DNA of 64,000 bases. Source: Paracoccus alcaliphilus. GTDB taxonomy: Bacteria; Pseudomonadota; Alphaproteobacteria; Rhodobacterales; Rhodobacteraceae. The stretch's first letter is position 1. Each line of letters opens with the position of its first letter. The stretch covers positions 1,684,001 to 1,748,000 of the forward strand of contig NZ_CP067124.1 of the NCBI RefSeq assembly GCF_028553725.1, read 5' to 3'. The notes beneath the pieces were generated by a model. It was not told where the DNA came from. It worked only from the letters and a program-made list of their open reading frames with translations, and did not search any database. This document shows, one piece after another, positions 26,153 through 35,482 of the stretch. A program made the translations under genes and the position numbers.

Positions 26153-27082
26153 CTATCTGGTTTTGCCCCATTCGGCTCGTGTCAATCTTTTGGCTATAGG
26201 GTCGTCGGCCTCTCGCACATCTTTCCCCTGTGCCGGGTTGCATGCCCGCACCACCCTGCATTTCTGCTCGCCAAGCCCGGTCCCGCCCAAACTGACCAGA
26301 TTGCCTTCGCGCAGAAAGCGCGGCGGCTTCTGCGCGATGCCGATTCCGGCGGGGGTTCCGGTCTGGATCACGTCTCCGGGCTCCAGCGCCATATAGTCCG
26401 AGACATGCGCGATCAGTTCCGCGACCGGCCAGAGCATGTCGGAGGTCGATGCCTGCTGGATGCGTATGCCGTCGATCTCAAGCCACAGATCGATGTCTTG
26501 CGGATCAGGGATTTCGTCGGCCGTCACCATCCACGGACCCAACCGCGCGAAACCATCATGTCCCCGGCCCTTGACGCTTTCGCCGCCGTGGTGACGTTGG
26601 TGGTCACGTTCCGACAGGTCATTGGCAAGGCAGTATCCCGCAACATGACCCAAGGCCCGCTGTGGCGAAACATGCTTTGCATATGTTCCGATGACGGCGG
26701 CAAGCTCGACCTCCCAGTCGGTGGCGGTCGAACCGTGCGGCAGGGTGATGTCATCATCCGGCCCCGCCAGCGCCGAGCTTGGCTTGATCGCGATCGAGGG
26801 CGCTTCGGGGTGCGGCACGCCCAGTTCGATCATCGTGCTGGTATAGTTCAACCCGACGCAGATGATCTTGCCGGGGTGAGCCGTGCAGGCGCCGAAGCGG
26901 GTGCCTTCGGGCAGCAGCGGCAGGCTTCGGGCGTCAAGTGCCGCCAGTCGCGCCAATCCCTGCGGCGAAAGTGTTCCGGCGTCAAAATCGGAGATGACCG
27001 ATGAGAGGTCGCGCATACCGCCCGACCCATCGAACAATCCCGGTCGTTCCAGAGCGGGCGGGCCGTGTCGGAAAAGTCTCAT
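26153..27082 (-). CDS. Fumarylacetoacetate hydrolase (FAH) family protein
   Basis: The 309-residue protein has the FAH fold in its C-terminal 200 residues: ICVGLNYTSTM, DWEVELAAVIG (metal-binding acids), CLANDLSERDHQ, GFARLGPWMV and LEPGDVIQTGTPAGIG. Family members hydrolyse or decarboxylate beta-diketo acids such as 2,4-diketo-3-deoxy sugar acids. As the last gene of a five-gene catabolic operon containing a mandelate-racemase-type enzyme and dehydrogenases, cleavage of a diketo acid into pyruvate and a smaller acid fits, but the substrate is inferred. It starts at ATG 27082, 57 bases after the upstream gene. Confidence 0.85.
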   Translation of the reverse strand: MRLFRHGPPALERPGLFDGSGGMRDLSSVISDFDAGTLSPQGLARLAALDARSLPLLPEGTRFGACTAHPGKIICVGLNYTSTMIELGVPHPEAPSIAIKPSSALAGPDDDITLPHGSTATDWEVELAAVIGTYAKHVSPQRALGHVAGYCLANDLSERDHQRHHGGESVKGRGHDGFARLGPWMVTADEIPDPQDIDLWLEIDGIRIQQASTSDMLWPVAELIAHVSDYMALEPGDVIQTGTPAGIGIAQKPPRFLREGNLVSLGGTGLGEQKCRVVRACNPAQGKDVREADDPIAKRLTRAEWGKTR

Positions 27083-27138
27083 CGGTCATCTCCGTTGCGT
27101 GTTTGTCGTCCAGTTTCGTGCCGAACGAGAAAGGCAGG

Positions 27139-28290
27139 TCAATATTGCCCGCTGGCGGGAGGGCGCTGTTCCTGGGCGACTGTGATCGCTGTCGCGCGAC
27201 TGGCGAGTTCGTCTTCGTCCACGATGATGCCGAGACCGGGCGCGTCGCTCAGGGTAAAGTGACCGTTGACCGGCTCGGCAGGGTTGCGGAAAACGGGGCG
27301 CCCGCGATCCCATCTGTCGGCCAGTTCCACGGGCTTGGTCATGTGCATGATCGTGGACAGCACATGAATATTCGCGAAATGGCCCACGGCGGGCTGGGTC
27401 TGATGGGGCACAAGCTCGACCCCATGGGCATGGGTCAGGGCTGCGCATTGCATCATCCCGGTGATTCCGCCCATCTTCACGATGTCGGGCTGCACCATGC
27501 GCACGCCGGACAGGATCAGATCCTTCAGCGCCTGAAGCGTATAGGTTTGCTCACCGGCGGATACGGTGATGTCCAGCCGTTGCGCGACCTCGCCCATGGC
27601 GCCGACATGATAATGCTGCACCGGTTCCTCGAACCAGCTATAACCCAGATCCTCCAGCGCCCGGCCCATGCGGATGGCGCCGCCGACTGAATAGCCGTTA
27701 TTGGCGTCGAACCCGATCACCGCATCTGGGCCAAGCAGGTCCCGCACAGCCTTCGCCTTGGCGATGTCGCCGAGGATATCGACATCGCAGCGGGTGCGGT
27801 CGCCATCCCAGCGGATCTTGACGGCGGCCGGCTGCTCGGCCTCGACCCGGCGCGCGACCTCGCGCACCACCTCGTCCACGCTGCGCGCGGCATTCCCACC
27901 GATCGAGCTGTAGCAGGGCAGCCGCGTCCGCCACGCCCCCCCAAGTAATTTATAAACCGGCCGGCCCAGCAGTTTGCCCTTCAGGTCCCACAAGGCGATG
28001 TCACAGGCGGCCAGTGCGGCCGTGGCGATGCCTTCAGGCCCCAACTTGACCAGCCGGTGCATCAGCGTGTCGAGCAGGACCGCGTGGTCGAGCACCTCCT
28101 TGCCTTCCAGAAATGGGGCGATGTCACGCGCGACGACGCCCAGGGACGCGATGCCCCCCAGCATCGGTGAGGCCTCGCCCCAGCCGACGGTGCCATCTTC
28201 GGCGGTGATGCGCACGAAGGCGCTGTTGGGCATCCAGCCCGTGCCGTCGCCCATGGCCACGCTCAATGCCTCGACTTGCGCGATTTTCAT
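27139..28290 (-). CDS. Mandelate racemase/muconate lactonizing (enolase superfamily) enzyme
   Basis: The 383-residue enzyme starts at ATG 28290. The superfamily metal ligands fall at Asp195 (VIGFDANNGYS), Glu221 (WFEEPV) and Glu247 (SAGEQ). His296 (PHQTQP) corresponds to the general base of the mandelate racemase subgroup, and Lys158 lies in AAVKIRWDG. This spacing is almost that of mandelate racemase itself. Such enzymes abstract the alpha proton of a carboxylic acid to racemise or dehydrate it, often a sugar acid. The neighbouring Ldh_2-type, iron-ADH and FAH genes suggest dehydration of a hydroxy acid followed by oxidation and cleavage. Confidence 0.88.
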   Translation of the reverse strand: MKIAQVEALSVAMGDGTGWMPNSAFVRITAEDGTVGWGEASPMLGGIASLGVVARDIAPFLEGKEVLDHAVLLDTLMHRLVKLGPEGIATAALAACDIALWDLKGKLLGRPVYKLLGGAWRTRLPCYSSIGGNAARSVDEVVREVARRVEAEQPAAVKIRWDGDRTRCDVDILGDIAKAKAVRDLLGPDAVIGFDANNGYSVGGAIRMGRALEDLGYSWFEEPVQHYHVGAMGEVAQRLDITVSAGEQTYTLQALKDLILSGVRMVQPDIVKMGGITGMMQCAALTHAHGVELVPHQTQPAVGHFANIHVLSTIMHMTKPVELADRWDRGRPVFRNPAEPVNGHFTLSDAPGLGIIVDEDELASRATAITVAQEQRPPASGQY

Positions 28291-28327
28291 GCTGCGTTCC
28301 TTTCGTTGATGCTGTGGTTGGTCCCGA

Positions 28328-29806
28328 TCACCAGTTCGCGGCGATATACTGGACCTCGCAGAATTCGAGGATGCCGTGATGCGCGCCTTCCCGGCCAAGC
28401 CCGCTTTGCTTGGTGCCGCCGAATGGTGCCGCCGGGTCCGAGACCACGCCGCGATTGAGGCCGACCATCCCGCTGTCAAGTTGCTCGGACACCCGCAATC
28501 CGCGCGCCAGATCTGCGGTGAAGACGTAAGAGATCAGCCCGTATTCGGTGGAATTAGCGCGGGCGATGGCCTCTTCCTCGGTCTCGAAGGTCGAAAGGGC
28601 TGCGACGGGGCCGAATATCTCTTCGCCGGTGATCTCTGCCTCGGGCGGCACATCGGTCAGAACGGTCGGCGGGAAGTAAAAACCCGGCCCGTCAACGGGG
28701 CGACCGCCGGTCAGGGTTTTCGCGCCGTGGCCTTCGGCATCGGCGACCAGACCCGCGATGCGATCAAGCGCCTCACGATTGATCAGCGGACCGCAGAGGG
28801 TTTCCCCGGCATAGCCTGCCCCCAGTGTCATGGCCTTCATCCGTGCGGCAAGCCCTTCAGCGAATGCGGGCGCGATGCCCTTCTGCACCAGGAAACGGTT
28901 GGCCGCGGTGCAGGCTTCGCCGCCATTACGCATCTTGGCGACCATCGCACCCTCGATCGCCAGATCCAGATCGGCATCGTCAAAGACGATGAAGGGCGCG
29001 TTGCCACCCAGCTCCATCGAGCAGGAAATGACCGTATCCGCCGCCTCGTGCAGAAGCCTGCGCCCCACCTCGGTCGAGCCGGTGAAGCTGAGCTTGCGGA
29101 CGCGCGGATCGTGCAGCATCGCGCTGACCGTCGCGCCCGAGCGGCTGGTGGTCAGCACGTTGACCACGCCCGCCGGCACCCCGGCCTCGGCATAGATCTC
29201 GGCCAGGGCATAGGCGGTCAGCGGGGTCTCGGTCGCGGGCTTCAGCACGCAGGTGCAGCCCGCCGCCAGCGCGGGCGCGATCTTGCGGGTGGCCATGGCG
29301 GCAGGGAAGTTCCAGGGCGTGACCATCACCGCGACCCCGATCGGGCGATGGGTGACGATGATGCGGTTCGCGCCCGACGGCGCAGTATACAGCTCACCGT
29401 TCAGCCGCACCGCCTCTTCGGCGAACCAGCGGAAGAATTCGGCAGCATACAGCACCTCGCCCTGCGCGTCTGGCAGCGCCTTGCCATTTTCCAGGCTGAT
29501 CAGCCGGGCCAGCATATCCTTGCGCTGGATCATCAGATCATAGCAGCGGCGCAGGATTTCGGATTTCATGCGGGGCGGGGTCGCGGTCCAGCCGGGCAGC
29601 GCGGCCTCGGCGGCGGCGACGGCATCCATGGCGTCGTCGATGCTGGCGTTTTCGATCTGCGTGATCGTGTTCCCGGTCGAGGGGTCGATGACCGGGATCG
29701 GATCGCCGCCGCGACCTTTTCGCCAGCGGCCGTCGATCCATAAATCGCCGCGCAGCGCCTGCGGGTCAAAGCCGAGTTCATGCGAGATGGTATCGTGATA
29801 GCTCAT
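28328..29806 (-). CDS. NAD(P)-dependent aldehyde dehydrogenase (succinate-semialdehyde type)
   Basis: The 492-residue enzyme has all catalytic residues: Asn166 in MVTPWNFPAAMA, Glu265 in SMELGGNAPFIVF and Cys299 in GGEACTAANR, with the cofactor motif SFTGSTEVGR. Length and the PAAPFGGTKQSGLGREG motif near the end match the succinate/glutarate-semialdehyde dehydrogenase branch. It overlaps the end of the upstream iron-ADH gene by ATGA-like coupling (29803/29806). In the operon it probably oxidises the aldehyde product of the pathway to the acid. Confidence 0.92.
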   Translation of the reverse strand: MSYHDTISHELGFDPQALRGDLWIDGRWRKGRGGDPIPVIDPSTGNTITQIENASIDDAMDAVAAAEAALPGWTATPPRMKSEILRRCYDLMIQRKDMLARLISLENGKALPDAQGEVLYAAEFFRWFAEEAVRLNGELYTAPSGANRIIVTHRPIGVAVMVTPWNFPAAMATRKIAPALAAGCTCVLKPATETPLTAYALAEIYAEAGVPAGVVNVLTTSRSGATVSAMLHDPRVRKLSFTGSTEVGRRLLHEAADTVISCSMELGGNAPFIVFDDADLDLAIEGAMVAKMRNGGEACTAANRFLVQKGIAPAFAEGLAARMKAMTLGAGYAGETLCGPLINREALDRIAGLVADAEGHGAKTLTGGRPVDGPGFYFPPTVLTDVPPEAEITGEEIFGPVAALSTFETEEEAIARANSTEYGLISYVFTADLARGLRVSEQLDSGMVGLNRGVVSDPAAPFGGTKQSGLGREGAHHGILEFCEVQYIAANW

Positions 29807-31059
29807 TGTAGTGCAGCCTTTCGGGGCGATGTGGCGGTCAGAAGGTCGAGATCGCCCGAATGCGCGGCCCGGACGATCCGCTTCATGCCTTCGGCGTCAA
29901 GCATACGCGGGTTATTCTTGATCAGCCGCTCGGCGCTGAGCGCCAGTTGGCCGATTTCGTCCAGCCGGTCCTCGGGAACGCCAAGCTCGGCGATGGTGGC
30001 AGGAATGCCCACCTGCGCGAAAAGCGCGGCGATGGCGGAAATCGCAGCCTCGGCCTGCCGGGTCTGGTCGCCGGTCGCCGAAAGGCCCATTGCCGCGCCG
30101 ATCCGGGCGAATTCGGCCTCGCAGTTCGGGCGGTTCCATGCCATGACATAGGGCATCAAGGTGGCGACCCCGAGCCCATGCGCGGTATGCGTCATGGCAC
30201 CGACCGGATACTGGATCGCATGGGCCGCGGCGGTTCCGGCCACACCAAAGGCCAGCCCGGCCAGGGTCGAGCCAAGCATCATCGCGCTGCGCGCCTCCAG
30301 ATCGTCTCCGTGACTGACACAGCGGGCCAGATTGGCGGCGATCAGGCGGATCGCCTCGAGTCCCAGACTGTCGCTGATGGCATTCTTGCCGATAAAGACG
30401 TGATCCAGCGACAGGCCGGGCTCGGGGGCGCGGCGCAGGGTCGTGAACGACTCGATCGCATGTGTCATGGCGTCTGCGCCCGAGGCCGCGGTCAGACCCG
30501 GCGGGCAGCTGATCGTCAGTTCCGGGTCGCAGATCGCGATCTCGGGGATCAGATACGGGCTGGCAATGCCGATCTTCATGGCACGCTGCGGATCGTCCAG
30601 CACGGCAACCGGGGTCACCTCGGATCCCGTCCCCGAAGTGGTGGGCAACAGGATCAGCGGCACGATCGGACCGGGGACCTTGTATTCGCCGTAATAGTCC
30701 TGCGGCGCCCCGCCATGCGTCAGTAGGGCGCCGATGACCTTGGCTGCATCCAGACAACTGCCGCCGCCGATGCCGATGATCATCTGCGCGTCGGCCATTC
30801 GTCCGGCCTCGGCCCCGGTTTCGATGCACGACAACGGCAATTCCGCGGCCACGCCGTCGAAGACCTGCGTGGCGATGCCCTGCGCCTCCAGGGCCTGCCG
30901 CATCTGCAGAAAGCTTTCGTCTTGCGCCATGCGGACATCGGTGACGATCAGTGCGCGCGTGCCGAATGCACTGGCGTAACGCGGCAGCGAGCCGCGCTGA
31001 CCCGCGCCAAAGACCAGATGTCGCGGCGCGCGCATGACGCCCAAATTCATGAAATCCAT
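29803..31059 (-). CDS. Iron-containing alcohol dehydrogenase
   Basis: The 418-residue protein starts at ATG 31059 behind a strong GGAGG. Family signatures are IGIGGGSCLDAAKVIG (NAD binding), LLPTTSGTGSEVTPVAV and the metal-binding residues in GADAMTHAIESF and AHAIQYPVGAMTHTAHGLG. These type III dehydrogenases interconvert alcohols and aldehydes. Coupled to the next aldehyde dehydrogenase gene, it could oxidise an alcohol to an aldehyde that the dehydrogenase then converts to an acid. The exact substrate cannot be read from sequence. Confidence 0.9.
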   Translation of the reverse strand: MDFMNLGVMRAPRHLVFGAGQRGSLPRYASAFGTRALIVTDVRMAQDESFLQMRQALEAQGIATQVFDGVAAELPLSCIETGAEAGRMADAQMIIGIGGGSCLDAAKVIGALLTHGGAPQDYYGEYKVPGPIVPLILLPTTSGTGSEVTPVAVLDDPQRAMKIGIASPYLIPEIAICDPELTISCPPGLTAASGADAMTHAIESFTTLRRAPEPGLSLDHVFIGKNAISDSLGLEAIRLIAANLARCVSHGDDLEARSAMMLGSTLAGLAFGVAGTAAAHAIQYPVGAMTHTAHGLGVATLMPYVMAWNRPNCEAEFARIGAAMGLSATGDQTRQAEAAISAIAALFAQVGIPATIAELGVPEDRLDEIGQLALSAERLIKNNPRMLDAEGMKRIVRAAHSGDLDLLTATSPRKAALQ

Positions 31060-31084
31060 TCCTGTCCTCCCAATTATCCTGCCG

Positions 31085-32080
31085 CTAGCGGGCGAGATCG
31101 CATATTTCCCGCCAAAGCGGCTCGGGCAGATCAACCCCGTCGCGCAGACGCTGGTCGCGCGCTGCCCGGCCCCGTTCGCCAGGGATCGTCACCTGAGTGA
31201 AACCTTCCGCGGGCGCCTCCTCCCGCAATGCCTGAAGATAGGGTCGAAGGTCATGGCCCGGCCCGTCGATCAGGATGAACAGATCGCCCTTGTTGCATGT
31301 GGCTGTATCGTCCAGCGTGCCTGACACGTCCCGCCCGATGGCAGCACGGGAAAGGCTTGTCACCAACAGTTCGAACGCCAGTCCCAGAGCATAGCCCTTG
31401 GCCTTTCCGAAAGGCGCGATGGCGCCCGCCTTGGCGGCGCTGGCGTCGGTGGTCGGGCGGCCCTCGGCATCCAGCGCCCAATCCTCGGGAATGGGCAGAT
31501 CGCGATTGGCATGATCGTGGATTTCACCCATGGAAACAAGGCTGGTCGCCGCGTCCATCATGAATACATCGGCCTGGCCCTTCTGGCCCGCGGGCAGACC
31601 GATGGCGATGGGATTGGTGCCGATCATCGCGCGTCGTCCGCCCCAGGGGTGAACCAGCGCCTCGCTTGTGGTCAGCGCGATCATGGTCAGACCCTTCAGC
31701 GCCGCGCGTTCTGCGTAATAGCCCAGCATCCCCAAATGGTTCGAGTTGCGAATGGCGGCCACTGCGACCCCGGTTTCGGAAATCCGGCTTTCCAGCGCGC
31801 CGATCGCTGCGTTGGCCACGACCGGGCCAAGGCCATCACATCCCTCCACCTGCAACAATGCACTGCCGCGCCAGGCGTGCTGGCCCGTTTGCGCGGGATC
31901 GGCCGCGCCATTGCGGATGCGACGGATGATTCGCGGCAGTCGCAGCATCCCGTGCGAGGCGACGCCGCGCAGGTCTGCCTCCAGCAGCAGATCAACCTGT
32001 TGGGCGGCGTTTTCCTGAGAGGTCAGCTTTGACAGCGCCGTCATCGCTGTGCGTTCCAGCTGTTTTACATTGATTTTCAT
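31085..32080 (-). CDS. Malate/L-lactate dehydrogenase (Ldh_2) family oxidoreductase
   Basis: The 331-residue protein starts at ATG 32080. Ldh_2 features are LLEADLRGVASHGMLRLPR (catalytic His), VAAIRNSNHLGMLGYY, GTNPIAIGLPA and GKAKGYALGLAFELL. The family reduces or oxidises 2-keto/2-hydroxy acids, ureidoglycolate, cyclic imino acids or sugar acids with NAD(P). It is the first gene of the catabolic operon, divergent from the GntR regulator, and shares their control region. Confidence 0.88.
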   Translation of the reverse strand: MKINVKQLERTAMTALSKLTSQENAAQQVDLLLEADLRGVASHGMLRLPRIIRRIRNGAADPAQTGQHAWRGSALLQVEGCDGLGPVVANAAIGALESRISETGVAVAAIRNSNHLGMLGYYAERAALKGLTMIALTTSEALVHPWGGRRAMIGTNPIAIGLPAGQKGQADVFMMDAATSLVSMGEIHDHANRDLPIPEDWALDAEGRPTTDASAAKAGAIAPFGKAKGYALGLAFELLVTSLSRAAIGRDVSGTLDDTATCNKGDLFILIDGPGHDLRPYLQALREEAPAEGFTQVTIPGERGRAARDQRLRDGVDLPEPLWREICDLAR

Positions 32081-32092
32081 GTCATGTTTCCG

Positions 32093-32104
32093 ATCCGATC
32101 GGAT
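32093..32104. promoter_or_regulatory. Palindrome between divergent operons, possible operator
   Basis: ATCCGATCGGAT is a perfect 12-bp palindrome 13 bases upstream of the Ldh_2-type start and 69 bases upstream of the GntR start. It does not match the usual TGGTNNNACCA FadR-type operator, so assignment to the GntR protein is weak. Confidence 0.3.
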
Positions 32105-32172
32105 ATTTGATTGCGAGGTCATGGGTAAATTGCTATTACCGAATCGTCAAGGCACACCGAACGGACAGAACG

Positions 32173-32859
32173 ATGACAAGTCGCACCAAGGATCAGTCCC
32201 GGCAGAAAGGACGCTCGATCCAGCGCCCCGGCAGGCTGGGGGATGAAGTGTATGAAGCCCTTTATGCACAGCTCATGGCGCTGGAAATTCCGCCCGGCGC
32301 GCGGATTTCGGTAGACAATCTCGTTCGGGAACTTGGCGTGTCGCAGACCCCGATCCGCGAGGCGCTGTCACGGCTGGAGGCGCAGGGACTGGTGGTCAAG
32401 ACCCACCTGATCGGCTACAGCGCCGCGTCCCAGATTGATGAGCAGCGGCTGGAGCAGCTTTATGATCTGCGCCTGCTGCTGGAGCCCTATGCGGCGGGAC
32501 GCGCTGCGATGAATATGGATGATGAGGACATCGCGCGATTGGTGGCGCTGGATGCCCGCATGGACGAAATTCACCCAGACGGCAAGGAGAGCTATGGCGA
32601 GTTCGCCGCGGCGGACGGGCAGTTCCACGACCTGATCGCGCAAGGCAGCGGCAATGAACTGGTGCGCGATGCCCTGTCCCGTCTTTACACGCATGTGCAT
32701 CTGTTCCGGCTGTTCTATCTCGCCAGCGTAACGGCCGAGGCGAATGATGAACATGCAGCCATCGTCGCAGCCATTGTCGCCCGCGACCGCGCCGCCGCAG
32801 AGGAGGCGATGCGACGGCATGTCGTGGAATCAAGGAAGCGTTTCACCGGCAGACGTTAG
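32173..32859 (+). CDS. GntR family (FadR/FCD) transcriptional regulator
   Basis: The 228-residue protein starts at ATG 32173. An N-terminal winged helix (ISVDNLVRELGVSQTPIREALSRLEAQGLV) is followed by an FCD effector domain with the metal-binding pattern Asp and His (FAAADGQFHDLIAQGSGN, LYTHVHLFRL, EHAAIVAAIVARD). Such regulators usually repress adjacent catabolic genes until an organic acid binds. It lies between the dehydrogenase operon and the ABC transporter genes and probably controls both. Confidence 0.9.
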   Translation: MTSRTKDQSRQKGRSIQRPGRLGDEVYEALYAQLMALEIPPGARISVDNLVRELGVSQTPIREALSRLEAQGLVVKTHLIGYSAASQIDEQRLEQLYDLRLLLEPYAAGRAAMNMDDEDIARLVALDARMDEIHPDGKESYGEFAAADGQFHDLIAQGSGNELVRDALSRLYTHVHLFRLFYLASVTAEANDEHAAIVAAIVARDRAAAEEAMRRHVVESRKRFTGRR

Positions 32860-32939
32860 CCAATACCCATCGGTTCGCGATCACAGGAGAGATCCGGCCA
32901 GATGGAATCAGCCCCGAAGGGGTAGCAAGGGAGGAATAT

Positions 32940-34529
32940 ATGCTGATCAATCGTCGCAGAATCCTGCACATGTCCGTCGCTGCGGCGGCGGCAAGTTTTG
33001 CCAGTCCGGGGCTGCTGCGCGCGCAGGGATCGGACCGTCCGATCCGTATCGCGCTTGCCGCCACGTCGCCGCGTGTGATCGACCCGATTTTCAGCACGCT
33101 CGGGGCCGACAACTGGGTCAATCTTCAGGTGTATGAACACCTTGTTTCCCCTCCGAACGGGAAATTCGCGACGCAGGACGACGAGTATCGCCCGATGCTT
33201 GCCGAATCCTGGGACAAGTCCGACGACGCCAGAACATGGACCTTCAAGCTGCGCAAGGATGTCCCGTTTCATGGCGATTATGGTACGCTGACCGCCGAAG
33301 ATGTCGTATTTTCATTCGAGCGCGCCAAGCGTGAGGGGATCGCCACGGCATCCTACGCCAATGTGCAGAGCATCGTGGCCTCGGGTCCCGATGAGGTGAC
33401 ATTTACGCTGAATGGACCGGATCCGTTTTTCCTCGGGGGCGTGATCTCGATCCCGACGTCGCAGATCGTATGCAAGAACGCGGTCGAGGAGAAGGGCGAG
33501 AATTTCGGCAAGGAGCCCGTCGGCACCGGCCCCTATGCGGTCGAGCGCCTGTCGAGCAGCGGCGTCAACACCCTGCGTTTCGACGGATATTGGGGAGAGA
33601 CCCCGAAGACCGCTCGGATCGACTTCCTTTATACCTCGGATACGACCTCGCGCACGCTTTCAATGATGTCGGGCGACGTGGACATGATCGAGGCGGTGCG
33701 CGCGCCCGGATGGGTGCAGCAGATCCGGCAGCAGAACGACGCGCTGATAGTCGATCAAACGCAGCCGGGGTCCTTCAACACCCTTTTCTTCAACCTGACC
33801 AAAGCACCTTTCGACAATCCTTTGGTGCGCAAGGCGGTCGCCACCGCGATCGACAGTGCGGTGGTCGCCCAGGCGCTGGCTCCGTTCGGCGCGCAGACAT
33901 GGACACTTTCACCGCCCGAATATCCCTCTGGCTGGTCCGCGGAAGACCTGTCCGACGATTTGCGCTATGATTACGATCCCGATCGCGCCCGCGAATTGCT
34001 GACCGAGGCTGGTCACGGCAACGGCCTGAGTTTCACCGCCGGCATCAGCCAGCGCGAGGATTACCGCTCGATCATGCTGATCCTGCAAGAGCTGATGCGC
34101 CCGGCCGGCATCAACATGAACCTGAACATCATGGATCATGCGGCCTTCCATGGCGCCAATCGGCAGGATGCGAACTCGCTGGTGCTGTATTCGCAAAGTC
34201 TTCCCCCGGTGCCGCTGGAATACATGTCACGCTATCTGTCCAGCGCGGCGGTGGTGAAATCCGACGGAACCGGCGGCGACAACTTCAGCCATTACGGCAT
34301 CGCCATGCCCGGCGTCGATGATCAGATAGAGACGATGCGACAGGCCACCACCATCGAAGAATATTCGTCGATCGGACGTGAGATCGAGAAGAAGGTGCAA
34401 GAGGACCTGCCCCTGATGGGGATCGGCAACCTTGGCTATGCGATCGTCCGCAATCCCGAAGTCGATCTCGGCTATGAGGTCGAAAGCGGTTATGCGCGCT
34501 GGCGCCTGGATTTGGCGCAGCGCGCCTGA
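32940..34529 (+). CDS. ABC transporter substrate-binding protein (family 5, peptide/opine/nickel type)
   Basis: The 529-residue periplasmic protein starts at ATG 32940 after GGAGGAA. A twin-arginine-like signal (NRRRILHMSVAAAAASF) ends near LLRAQG. SBP_bac_5 features are YEHLVSPPNGKF, YRPMLAESWDKSDDARTWTF, LRKDVPFHGDYGTLTAEDVVFSFE and PVGTGPYAVER. It delivers a ligand to the downstream permeases. The neighbouring hydroxy-acid catabolic genes suggest that the ligand may not be a peptide. Confidence 0.92.
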   Translation: MLINRRRILHMSVAAAAASFASPGLLRAQGSDRPIRIALAATSPRVIDPIFSTLGADNWVNLQVYEHLVSPPNGKFATQDDEYRPMLAESWDKSDDARTWTFKLRKDVPFHGDYGTLTAEDVVFSFERAKREGIATASYANVQSIVASGPDEVTFTLNGPDPFFLGGVISIPTSQIVCKNAVEEKGENFGKEPVGTGPYAVERLSSSGVNTLRFDGYWGETPKTARIDFLYTSDTTSRTLSMMSGDVDMIEAVRAPGWVQQIRQQNDALIVDQTQPGSFNTLFFNLTKAPFDNPLVRKAVATAIDSAVVAQALAPFGAQTWTLSPPEYPSGWSAEDLSDDLRYDYDPDRARELLTEAGHGNGLSFTAGISQREDYRSIMLILQELMRPAGINMNLNIMDHAAFHGANRQDANSLVLYSQSLPPVPLEYMSRYLSSAAVVKSDGTGGDNFSHYGIAMPGVDDQIETMRQATTIEEYSSIGREIEKKVQEDLPLMGIGNLGYAIVRNPEVDLGYEVESGYARWRLDLAQRA

Positions 34530-34546
34530 GCGCGACCGGAGGTTAT

Positions 34547-35482
34547 ATGGCACGCTATATTCTGACACGGCTGTTTGATGCCGTGCCGACCATGCTGTTG
34601 GTCCTGACGCTGGTCTTTCTGGCCATGCGCGTTCTGCCCGGTGATCCGGCGCTGGCCGCGCTTGGTGATGGCGCCCAGCCCGAGGCCATCGCGCAATTCC
34701 GCGAACGCTTTGGCCTGAACGATCCGTTGTGGCTGCAATATCTGCATTTCATGCGTGATATGCTGACCTTCGATTTCGGCACGTCGCTGATGTCGGGCGA
34801 ACGGGTGGCCCAACTGCTGCTCTCGAACCTTGGCTATACGGTCGAACTAACCATCGCAGCGGTTCTTCTGGGCATCATGGGCGGTATTCCCCTGGGCGTC
34901 ATGGCTGCGCTCAATCGCAACCGCGCGCTCGATGCGGGATTTCGGGTGTTTTCCCTGCTGGGCTATGCGATCCCGGATTTCTATCTTGGCGCGGTGCTGC
35001 TGATCGTCTTCTCGCTGTCGCTGGGTTGGTTTCCCATCAGCGGGGCCGGTGACGGTTTCGCCGACCGGATGCATCACCTGGTCCTTCCCGCTCTGACGCT
35101 GGCACTCTTGAAGGTCGCCTTTCTTGGCCGCCTGACCCGCACCGCGCTGCTTGAGGTGCTGGGCCGCGACTTCGTGCGCACGGCCCGTGCGAAGGGCGCC
35201 CGAGAAAACCGGGTGATCTATCGCCACGCGCTGCGCAATGCCCTGCTGCCGCTCTCGACCGGGCTGGGCCTGTCGATCCTCTCTACGCTGTCGGGTTCGG
35301 TCGCGGTCGAACTGGTGTTCAATCGCCCCGGTCTGGGCAAGCTGCTGATCACCGCGATCACCGAGCGTGACTATCCGATCGTTCAGGCGGGTGTCGTGGT
35401 CTTCGCCGCCGCCGTCGTCATCGTAAACCTGTTGATGGAACTGGTCTACGTCGTCATCGATCCCAGAATCCGGGTGCAATAA
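34547..35482 (+). CDS. ABC transporter permease (DppB type)
   Basis: The 311-residue inner-membrane protein has six predicted helices, the N-terminal MARYILTRLFDAVPTMLLVL typical of DppB/OppB permeases and the EAA loop TARAKGARENRVIYRHALRNALLP that contacts the ATPase. It starts at ATG 34547, 17 bases after the binding-protein gene, and overlaps the next permease by TAATG. Confidence 0.93.
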   Translation: MARYILTRLFDAVPTMLLVLTLVFLAMRVLPGDPALAALGDGAQPEAIAQFRERFGLNDPLWLQYLHFMRDMLTFDFGTSLMSGERVAQLLLSNLGYTVELTIAAVLLGIMGGIPLGVMAALNRNRALDAGFRVFSLLGYAIPDFYLGAVLLIVFSLSLGWFPISGAGDGFADRMHHLVLPALTLALLKVAFLGRLTRTALLEVLGRDFVRTARAKGARENRVIYRHALRNALLPLSTGLGLSILSTLSGSVAVELVFNRPGLGKLLITAITERDYPIVQAGVVVFAAAVVIVNLLMELVYVVIDPRIRVQ